Shown here: positions 24,504 to 32,958 of the stretch, in pieces
How the letters are laid out: each line of letters starts with the position of its first letter
How positions within the stretch are numbered: the first letter of the stretch is position 1
NCBI RefSeq assembly: GCF_014356525.2
Contig: NC_052510.1
Span: forward strand, 51,908,619 to 51,972,618
Source: Nilaparvata lugens
Taxonomy: Eukaryota > Arthropoda > Insecta > Hemiptera > Delphacidae
Length of the DNA stretch: 64,000 bases
Reading direction: 5' to 3'
Position numbers and translations under genes: made by a program
The notes under the pieces: model-generated
Seen by the model: the letters and a program-made list of their open reading frames with translations, nothing else
Databases searched by the model: none
What the model was told of the DNA's origin: nothing

Positions 24504-24585
24504 ATGGAACTCTACTAATTCAGAAATCCACTCTGACTCAACTAAATCAAGAAATAAACGCAAATAAAATTACACATAATAGTCA

Positions 24586-25251
24586 ATGGCAGATCACACA
24601 GGAAAAATAATAGCATTGGAAAATCATATTCAACAACAACCTCAAGGAATTCAAACAGACAACCTCAACGTACATAGTATATTACAAGGACTAGGAAAAT
24701 TTGATAACACTGATCGCCATTTGCAACCTCAACCATTCATTGATCAGATAAAATTAGTACAAACTCTTGCACCTACCTCTTGGAATTTTTGGCGTCTCCG
24801 TTTGACTAATTTATTGATTGGCGAACCCCTGATGTTTTTTCGGAGTAGAGCCCATGAGTTTACATCATTGGATGAGTTTGTCGCTGTCTTCCTGGAACAG
24901 TATTGGAGCAGAAGTAAACAGTTGGACGTGCTAGCGGACATCATATCATGCGATTTCAACCCTAAATTAGACGGTGCATGTACCACTTTCGTCACTGCCA
25001 TACAGTTTAAAAATTCTCAACTGAGCGAGCCCATTAATGAATCGGCGTTAGCAAGCATTATTTTAAAGAAGCTACCGTATCAAGTTAGAATGGCACTCGC
25101 CACACAACCCATTACTGATTGTAAGCAGCTGATTAATCATTTATATGGCATACAGTCTGCAATGGCCATATCAACCCACCGCTCAGACCAAAGGTACGCA
25201 TCAAATCAGCATAATTCAAAATTTAATCCGCATAACAGCCAAAAAATATGA
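24586..25251 (+). CDS. Gag capsid-like part (frame-broken)
   Basis: The 221-codon ORF carries a retrotransposon capsid-like region at about residues 45-190. It has a Pro/Trp-containing start (APTSWNFWRLRLTNLL), then FVAVFLEQYWSRSKQLD and a helical SALASIILKKLPYQVR segment, the pattern of Ty3/Gypsy capsids. The displayed ATG is internal to Gag. The upstream frame is lost at a run of five A near 24600, so translation would normally arrive from the preceding ORF. It ends at a TGA after an A6 run near 25245, where the Gag tail continues in a different frame. No CCHC zinc knuckle is seen. Confidence 0.75.
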   Translation: MADHTGKIIALENHIQQQPQGIQTDNLNVHSILQGLGKFDNTDRHLQPQPFIDQIKLVQTLAPTSWNFWRLRLTNLLIGEPLMFFRSRAHEFTSLDEFVAVFLEQYWSRSKQLDVLADIISCDFNPKLDGACTTFVTAIQFKNSQLSEPINESALASIILKKLPYQVRMALATQPITDCKQLINHLYGIQSAMAISTHRSDQRYASNQHNSKFNPHNSQKI

Positions 25252-25594
25252 ACCGGCATCATATGATCGCTACCGATCTGCTCCCCAATTTGAACGCCGC
25301 TATGAGCACAGGCAAAATGGTAATTGGAATAATGAAAAATTTCAAAATCGTACAACCAACCACTATGCCCAGCAGAGCAACCGTAGGAATCACTATGATG
25401 GCCGTGATCGATTAAACTCACATAATAATAATACACAAAACAGTTACAACAGAAATTATAAACCACCACCTCAACAAGTAAGTACAAACTATACACTAGC
25501 ACATGCAATAGGTTTGAATCAACAAAAAAACCGGAACCCAACACCCAACGACCCGCCACCAGACATACAGAAAACTACAGCTAATAAACCATGA
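25240..25594 (+). CDS. Gag C-terminal basic, Asn-rich tail, ending at UGA
   Basis: The Gag frame continues through an Arg/Asn/Gln/Tyr-rich stretch (for example NRRNHYDGRDRLNSHNN), then a Pro-rich end (NPTPNDPPPDIQ). This is consistent with a nucleocapsid-like RNA-binding tail that lacks the CCHC knuckle, as in several insect Gypsy elements. An open frame exists from 25145, but the first 100 bp overlap the capsid ORF out of frame and are not informative. The stop is UGA at 25592-25594 followed directly by CUA. The protease frame continues without any shift beyond it, so this could be a readthrough site. Confidence 0.65.
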
Positions 25595-26476
25595 CTATAT
25601 GATACCCCCGATACAGCAAGCACAAACTCAAGTGAAACAAACCAAGAAAAACAAGACATCTCAACATCATACACCACATTCAGAAATGATCTACCGGAGA
25701 CTTTGTTAGAAGAAACGGAAAAAGAAAGCATGCTACCGGATATACAAATGCAAGCGTATATCGATATAGAAATATATGGAATGAAGGTTCAAGCATTAGT
25801 AGATAGTGGTTCACAATGTAGCCTCATACAAACAGACTTATTCCAACGTCTGAAAGAAAAAACAAAATTAGCTACTCTACCGTTAACCAACGTATATGTA
25901 TCAGGTATCAGTCCAGGACGGCGAATACATATAACTACTCAATGTTTACTGGAAATAAATCTTCAACAACAACGATTCGCATATACATTTCTTGTATTAC
26001 CTGTTTCCGGTCCGCACATAATAATAGGTACAGATTTTCTACAACACTTCCAGGCCTGTTTAAATTTCCAAACCTCGAAATTTCATGCATTTACCGAAAC
26101 CGAAGCATACGAAGTCATAGTTCCCCTTGATCTGAAGAAACGTACTGAAGGAATCGCTGAGGTACATTTCGCTCACTACATGGAAGGCGTGCCGAGGGAG
26201 TGGGGTATCCACGAAATGGAAAATGCTATGGAGTGTATGGAGGTATTAAGCCTAACAACGAAGGACCGAGCACCGTCAAGAGCCGACTTTCTATCCAGAG
26301 AAATAGACGCTACATATTGTCAAGATACCAATCTAAGATGTTTTGCCGTAAAAAGTGGAGAAAGCATACCGTATCCTCCCAATATCCAACCACGAATTCA
26401 TACCGCCATGTTAACACCTGAAAGAATCCGTATCGCCCAATATGAAGACCCAAGACTGTCCCGGATCGTGAACTGA
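25595..26476 (+). CDS. Pol: aspartic protease plus RNase H-terminal scar (RT deleted)
   Basis: The frame is open from the codon after the Gag UGA; the first Met of the open stretch is at 25703. Counting from that Met, the protease active-site ALVDSGSQ lies at residues 31-38 (catalytic Asp34) and the flap/dimer motif IIIGTDFL at 106-113. Together they define a retropepsin of normal length (about 120 residues). After about residue 145 there is no fingers/palm sequence, no YxDD box and no RNase H DEDD pattern. Instead, about 40 residues later, comes ADFLSR (194-199), which in intact Gypsy Pol marks the end of RNase H, followed by the linker into integrase. The RT-RH deletion therefore lies between about 26150 and 26265 and preserves the frame. 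The ORF ends in a TGA that overlaps the next ATG. Confidence 0.85.
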   Translation, partial: LYDTPDTASTNSSETNQEKQDISTSYTTFRNDLPETLLEETEKESMLPDIQMQAYIDIEIYGMKVQALVDSGSQCSLIQTDLFQRLKEKTKLATLPLTNVYVSGISPGRRIHITTQCLLEINLQQQRFAYTFLVLPVSGPHIIIGTDFLQHFQACLNFQTSKFHAFTETEAYEVIVPLDLKKRTEGIAEVHFAHYMEGVPREWGIHEMENAMECMEVLSLTTKDRAPSRADFLSREIDATYCQDTNLRCFAVKSGESIPYPPNIQPRIHTAMLTPERIRIAQYEDPRLSRIVN

Positions 26477-27195
26477 TGGAAGAAGGAGCTGCCGAACCGC
26501 CCGACTACCTGCGACAGTATACCCGCTACAAAGGATTTATGTTCCACCGACCGGCTAAAAATACTTACGACTGGCGCCTAATTATCCCCGCTAATATGGA
26601 AACAGATTTGATAAAAGAAGCTCACGAACGCATTGGACATTTTGGAACTACGAAGACCCTCCACCTACTAAAAGAAAGCTGTTATTTTAAAAGCATGCAC
26701 AAAAAAGTGGCCAAAATAGTGAAAGCTTGCGATATATGCCAGAAAGCCAAATACCCGCGATACCATATCAGAGGTGAAATGAATCCCATTCTCCCCAGCG
26801 CACCATTGGAATTGATATCAGCGGATATATATGGTCCATTGCCCATGGCGCAATACGGAAAAAAATACATATTCGTTCTTACATGTGTTTTTTCAAAATA
26901 TACCATGCTATTTCCCATAGGCAAATTGACCGGAGAAGTTTTGGCCCGATGCATAACGGAAAGATGGACAAGTGAAGTAGGAAAGCCCAAACGAGTACTA
27001 TCAGACAACGCAACCTATTTTTGTAGCAAGCAGTGGAAAGAAATACTTCACCTGGCTAATATTAAATGGTCGAGGACATCTCTTTACAGCCCCAGCGCTA
27101 ACCCAGTGGAGCGACGTATGGCAGAAATCTCTCGTTTTATGCGGACGTACTGTAATGAAAAACATCAACAATGGGTTAGGTATATACCATTTTAG
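26476..27195 (+). CDS. Integrase, zinc-binding and catalytic domains
   Basis: The 239-codon ORF follows the protease ORF with a -1 shift at the overlapping stop/start TGATG. The HHCC zinc-binding domain has His50, His55, Cys85 and Cys88 (EAHERIGHFG, ACDICQKAK). The catalytic core has Asp117 (SADIYGPL), Asp177 (LSDNATYF) and Glu212 (NPVERRMAE). Asp177 and Glu212 are separated by 34 residues, one fewer than the usual 35. All catalytic residues are intact. It integrates the element's cDNA and would act in a nuclear pre-integration complex. The ORF ends early at a TAG (27193-27195) because of a single-base shift near a TTTT run. The integrase C-terminus continues in another frame. Confidence 0.92.
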   Translation: MEEGAAEPPDYLRQYTRYKGFMFHRPAKNTYDWRLIIPANMETDLIKEAHERIGHFGTTKTLHLLKESCYFKSMHKKVAKIVKACDICQKAKYPRYHIRGEMNPILPSAPLELISADIYGPLPMAQYGKKYIFVLTCVFSKYTMLFPIGKLTGEVLARCITERWTSEVGKPKRVLSDNATYFCSKQWKEILHLANIKWSRTSLYSPSANPVERRMAEISRFMRTYCNEKHQQWVRYIPF

Positions 27196-27629
27196 AAGAA
27201 TGCTATAATAATAGCCTAAATGAAAGCACCGGTCGTACGCCTTATGAGATCATATTCGGTAAAAGGAATAATACAATTATCGAAAAATTAATTGATTTTC
27301 CAAGATCAGAAGTGAGTAAGTTAACAAACCCCAATATCCATCATCTGGTAAGGTTAAAGCTAGAGCAGAAGGCAGATAGCAGAAAGAGATTCCACGACCG
27401 AGCCTATAAAATATTTTCATATAACATTGGAGATGAAGTTTTAGTAAAGAGCCACAGGTTATCAAATGCTTTAGAAAAAGTAACTCGCAAATTCTTTTTA
27501 ATTTATTCAGGGCCATTCACTATAGTAGCCATATCGCAGCATAACACAGTTCAGTTACAAGAGAGTGAGAACACGCACATTGTTTGGTGGGAAAATGTAG
27601 CCAATATTAAGCCATATCACAGAATTTGA
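27190..27629 (+). CDS. Integrase C-terminal part (frame-shifted)
   Basis: The frame is open from about 27187 and no Met is needed, as it is the continuation of integrase. It includes an NESTGRTPYEIIFGK segment typical of the end of the Gypsy core domain (the T-P-Y-E-hydrophobic motif). It then has FHDRAYKIFSYNIGDEVLVK and a GPFTIVAI segment, matching the Ty3/Gypsy GPY/F-type C-terminal module. It ends with TGA at 27627-27629. The break from the preceding ORF is one base, so with an intact frame integrase would be about 385 residues, a normal size. Confidence 0.85.
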
Positions 27630-28627
27630 AATAAATATGATAAGAAGTCAAAGGAAAACAACACTATCAAGCCAATTACTAACCTTCCTTAATAAATTTA
27701 AAATTGGTATAGGACCTCGTGGCAACAATCCAATGTTTTAACTCCTTCCAGCCGTTAGAAGCCTGTAATAAAGAAAAGAACAATTTTTAAATATGTAATT
27801 AAATTATATACATCAGATAAAAAAGGACACAAGCGGGGATAATAAAATTAAAATTTGTTAATTACCTTTTTAAGAGAAAAAATCGAGCAGTTAGGTTAGT
27901 TATGAAAGTCGATAGCAAATTCTGATGTAACATGAAACACTATGAATTGTAGAACAGCGAACAGCTGACCAAAGCCGCCCAAATCAAATGAATGTAATAT
28001 CTGTTGAACATATGTTTATAAAAAGAATTACTGTACCCAAAGAGTTATTTATTATTGTTATTTATTATATTTATTAATGTCGATATTTATTTATATGTTT
28101 TTATATTTATTACTTTTAATTATGCCACGTTTGTTACCTGAAAAGATTTAAAGTGAATACCAATTACCAAAACCAAAGAGCCATTAGCAAAAGAAAGTAT
28201 TGTACCTGATGTATAGAAAATTATTTATATTAAGACCTAAGAAATACTATAAGATATAAGCCCAGAAGTTTATGAATCGAAATTATTGTCTAAAAGGAAT
28301 CATTTATGAGAATTATGAAATGTGTGTAGTTAAGTTGGCAGCCCTGCAAGCGGCGAATTCAAAAATTACTGTGTTGTAAATGGTGTCAGGAGGAGTGCGT
28401 TTAGAAGTTTATATTTATGATATTTTTATGTGTGTTGAGGAGGAGAATTTGTTATTGTTTTGATAAAGGTATAAAGGAGATGCAGCAAATATGACTGCGA
28501 AATGTGATAGAAGTAGGAGAGTATAATTTATAAATAAAGTATAGTGTATATCAGTGTATTTGAAGGGTGGGTTTTCATTAAAAACATTGTGATTCTCAAA
28601 TATTTTGAATTCAAACCCAGGGGCGTG
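27630..28627 (+). other. 3' non-coding region of the LTR element
   Basis: About 1 kb of AT-rich DNA with no env-like ORF. Purine runs such as GAGGAGGAGAA (28437-28448) lie well upstream of the 3' LTR. The bases just before the LTR (AAACCCAGGGGCG) are a poor polypurine tract, so plus-strand priming is not obvious from sequence. Confidence 0.6.
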
Positions 28628-30620
28628 TGTAAAGGTATCAAATTGGGTAGATAAAAAGCCCTAACAGAAATAATAATAGGTCTAAAAATAAAGTAATTGG
28701 CTAATATCGCCAAGCAGATAATAATCAAGATAAGATAGCATCAGCTTGTTCTGGCTAAATGGTACAAGAACTTAAAAAGGATTTGAAGAAAGTTTACTAC
28801 TCATAAATATATTATTTATAAAATATTTGAAGATTGAGGTTAGGTAGATGTATTCACAGATCGGTGACCTAGAGATCGATCAAACCGAAGAACGTAGAAT
28901 CTGACCAAAACCCCTTGGCAGAGCTTTATTGCATTCGGATGGTGTGCAATGTGAAAAAACACCCGTCCACGTGGCTAATTATTAGTTAGCATGGAATTAA
29001 TATTAATATATATAATATTAACTAGCATGCAAAGAGCATAAATAAAAAACCAAATAAAAATAATTTAATGTATTCAGGAAATAAGAGTTACCAGGCGCAT
29101 GAATACCTAATAAAATTTGCATGCACCAATAGTAAAACGGCAGCTAATAGGCGGCAACTGTGGGCCGATTCAAAAATATTTATATATATTTATATAATTG
29201 TAGTAGATTTTGTGTAAAAATTTGTGTAATCTATGTTATCTATATGGCTCGAATGCAAAGAAATTATTAATCATATAATCTAAGCAATATTTTGGCATTT
29301 TTTGTAAGATCTATTTGAATTTAATGGCGGAGGATTGAGATATTTAAATTTTATGCTAATTTGAAAGTCGGAAAGAGGATCTGTAAAACTTGAGAAGGAA
29401 GAACCAGACTCGCCAGCCAGATGCCACCATAAGAGGACCCCAAATAATTTAGAGCGAAGTACCTTATTAATAATTTTGTAAAAAGTTAAAGTTAAAGTAA
29501 ATTATTAAATTTCTTAAAAGACTTCGTGATGCTATTGTGAAGCAGAAGTCATTTTTCATTCTTTATTAAATTTATAAACCCCTGGAGGAGACGATTCCGG
29601 CTACCATATTCCCGGACCGCATGGAGTTGGATCGACATCGGCGGCTTACAAGAAGATTTTCGACACGTGAGTGATTTAAATTTGAATTTAGTGATGGGCG
29701 CCCTAGTGCTTCGAAATAATCTGATGATCAAAGCTAGCTCGCCGAAAGGGTTATTATAAATTGAGAAGTTAATAAGAGTAATACTTGCGCAAGTAAAAAT
29801 TAGTATTAAAGGTATCTAATTGAAAGAAAAATATATAGATCAATATTTTAGAAATTTCTATTTAATCAAAGGAGTACGAAATCTAGGCTATCAAACGTAT
29901 GCATACAATATTTAATTTTTGCAATACAATTTGCGATAATTTATCATAGTTCTAATTCACTAGATGAATGGCTCTACCTATTCCGTCAGGTGCCGAATCT
30001 TGCACCCTGAGATAAAAATATATATTCGATACAAATAAATCTACTAAATACTAGAGATTTTAATATATAGATATATTTGGATTATTAGTGGCTAATTTAT
30101 CAAGCTGATCTTAGAGCACATATTTTTGATTGAATTATCCAAGCCGACAAGTATTAGCAAGTACATGTCACAGCTACATGCCAAAGAATGCATATGATTT
30201 CAAGATAAAGGCACATGGTAATGATTCGTGCCATAAATCTAGAATATAAAGTTAGCCTGTGATATTTTTATTGATTTCAAATATTGTTCTATTTTTATAA
30301 TATATTTTTTTATCGCTCTATATATATTTTTTGCCTCGACTGATCTTTGCATTATTTGTGTAATATATGTGTAAAATTTTCATGGTGTGCAATTTATTTT
30401 ATATTCCTCATCTCTATAGTATAAGTATCATTTATATATATATATTTATTATTATTGAATTACAAGAGTTATTGGAGAAGCCCATATCTAGGCCTATCAC
30501 GATTTTTTAAGACTGAATACTATTAGAAAACCACGCCCTAATTATATTAAATCTCATGCTTTACCGACTGATGCCAAGCAGGAGGCTAATCGTTATTTTA
30601 ATATAAAGAATAACGTGACA
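28628..30620 (+). repeat. 3' LTR
   Basis: This 1993-bp copy starts TGTAAAGGTATC and ends AACGTGACA. It is followed by the ATAT target duplication and then the resumed array unit. Compared with the 5' LTR it has a net 5 extra bases from single-base indels. Confidence 0.95.
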
Positions 30621-32502
30621 ATATATAGACTCACAATGCCTATGCCTTCCCATTGATAGCTCTTACTTGAAATTGAAGGCCGCCATTGGGGTATTTTAGC
30701 ACGAGATATTATACATAAAATATTAAATTGGCACACATGTCCCCTAAAACAGGGATATATAGTATAAAATTGATACACATTGTCAAAGACCTTAAAGAGA
30801 TATAGACCCACAATGCCTATGCCTTCCCATTGATAGCTCTCACTTGAAATTGAAGGCCGCCATTGGGGTATTTTAGCACGAGATATTATACATAATATAT
30901 TTCTAATATTATAGATTACAAAGGCATTGGGTAATGGGAAGTGCGAAAATTTATAAATTATTATTTTTGATTAAAATATAACCTATTAACAGGACTCATG
31001 AATAAAGCTATTCGGAGCATGTGTTTTTAAAATAAAATAATAAATTGTCATACATGTCCCCTAAAACAGGGATATATAGTATAAAATTGATACACATTGT
31101 CAAAGACCTTAAAGATATATAGACTCACAATGCCTATGCCTTCCCATTGATAGCTCTTACTTGAAATTGAAGGCCGCCATTGGGGTATTTTAGCACGAGA
31201 TATTATACATAAAATATTAAATTGGCACACATGTCCCCTAAAACAGGGATATATAGTATAAAATTGATACACATTGTCAAAGACCTTAAAGAGATATAGA
31301 CCCACAATGCCTATGCCTTCCCATTGATAGCTCTCACTTGAAATTGAAGGACGCCATTGGGGTATTTTAGCACGAGATATTATACATAATATATTTCTAA
31401 TATTATAGATTACAAAGGCATTGGGTAATGGGAAGTGCGAAAATTTATAAATTATTATTTTTGATTAAAATATAACCTATTAACAGGACTCATGAATAAA
31501 GCTATTCGGAGCATGTGTTTTTAAAATAAAATAATAAATTGTCATACATGTCCCCTAAAACAGGGATATATAGTATAAAATTGATACACATTGTCAAAGA
31601 CCTTAAAGATATATAGACTCACAATGCCTATGCCTTCCCATTGATAGCTCTTACTTGAAATTGAAGGCCGCCATTGGGGTATTTTAGCACGAGATATTAT
31701 ACATAAAATATTAAATTGGCACACATGTCCCCTAAAACAGGATATATAGTATAAAATTGATACACATTGTCAAAGACCTTAAAGAGATATAGACCCACAA
31801 TGCCTATGCCTTCCCATTGATAGCTCTCACTTGAAATTGAAGGACGCCATTGGGGTATTTTAGCACGAGATATTATACATAATATATTTCTAATATTATA
31901 GATTACAAAGGCATTGGGTAATGGGAAGTGCGAAAATTTATAAATTATTATTTTTGATTAAAATATAACCTATTAACAGGACTCATGAACAGAGCTATTC
32001 GGAGCATGTGGTTTTAAAATAAAATATTAAATTGGCACACATGTCCCCTAAAACAGGGATATATAGTATAAAATTGATACACATTGTCAAAGACCTTAAA
32101 GATATATAGACTCACATGCCTATGCCTTCCCATTGATAGCTCTTACTTGAAATTGAAGGCCGCCATTGGGGTATTTTAGCACGAGATATTATACATAAAA
32201 TATTAAATTGGCACACATGTCCCCTAAAACAGGGATATATAGTATAAAATTGATACACATTGTCAAAGACCTTAAAGAGATATAGACCCACAATGCCTAT
32301 GCCTTCCCATTGATAGCTCTCACTTGAAATTGAAGGACGCCATTGGGGTATTTTAGCACGAGATATTATACATAATATATTTCTAATATTATAGATTACA
32401 AAGGCATTGGTTTGATGGTATATGATAATCTTATAGGTTGCCCCCTCAATGGTCGATTTCAATTCCAAGTACGACACTAGCGCTGCATGTGAGTCTATGC
32501 AT
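30621..32502 (+). repeat. Foldback-derived tandem array (about 494-bp higher-order unit)
   Basis: Unit starts (GGGTAATGGGAAGTGCG) are at 30929, 31423 and 31916, a period of 493-494 bp. Each unit holds two copies of a sub-repeat (CATGTCCCCTAAAACAGG … GGGGTATTTTAGCACGAG) spaced alternately about 177 and 317 bp. Sub-copies are distinguished by CTCACAATGCC versus CCCACAATGCC and by TTACTTG versus TCACTTG. The array ends near 32410, after which the inverted right end of the family appears (GGTCGATTTCAATTCCAA, then GCATGTGAGTCTATGC). Minus-strand ORFs of 60-140 codons here are repeat artefacts. Confidence 0.9.
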
Positions 32503-32903
32503 CTTGTCACGATAGTGACAGAACCGTGTCTCAAAAATAATTTAATTATATTTTTTTTTAAATAAAATACAGTACTTTCAATTATTTTAAATGTTATAAA
32601 ATATAGTATAATTTAAACAAATTCATTTTCATCTTAAACTGCAGAGCAAGAGAGGAAAACGTTCTATTCAATAAAAATGTCTTAGCAAAGCTTCCACGCC
32701 ATTGGCTAAGAACTTAATACAACTCAGCAGTTGCGCTGTCAAAATTTCTATTCCTAAAAAGACCACTCGCTTCTCGTTCAACTGCGGTATCGACCACGAG
32801 TCCAGGTTTACCCAGGAGAGTCAGTTCCATATTTTCTGTAAGTTTCTTTTTCTTTAATTTTCTTTCAAAATTCATTGTCATCCTTTTAAACAGTAATATC
32901 TCA

Positions 32904-32958
<55 letters not shown>

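Larger units (their letters stand above)
21085..30620 (+). mobile_element. Ty3/Gypsy LTR retrotransposon lacking reverse transcriptase and RNase H
   Basis: A 9.5-kb element has two long terminal repeats (21085-23072 and 28628-30620), each TGTAAAGG…GTGACA, and a 4-bp ATAT target duplication (21081-21084 and 30621-30624). The interior encodes Gag, an aspartic protease and an integrase in the order PR-IN, typical of Ty3/Gypsy. About 130 residues of unmatched or scar sequence replace the roughly 500-600 residues of RT and RNase H expected between protease and integrase. There is no env ORF; about 1 kb of AT-rich non-coding DNA separates integrase from the 3' LTR. The roughly 2-kb LTRs and a tRNA-Lys-like primer site recall the Osvaldo/Ulysses type of insect Gypsy elements, but that placement is inferred. 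Several single-base frameshifts interrupt the reading frames. Confidence 0.93.

Noticed and set aside
27630..28627. env gene of an errantivirus-type element
   Set aside because: No ORF of useful length, signal peptide or membrane segment on the plus strand between integrase and 3' LTR.
30593..32534. Repeated minus-strand ORFs of 60-140 codons with identical sequence
   Set aside because: They repeat with the 494-bp array unit and show no domain. Identity reflects tandem amplification, not selection on protein.
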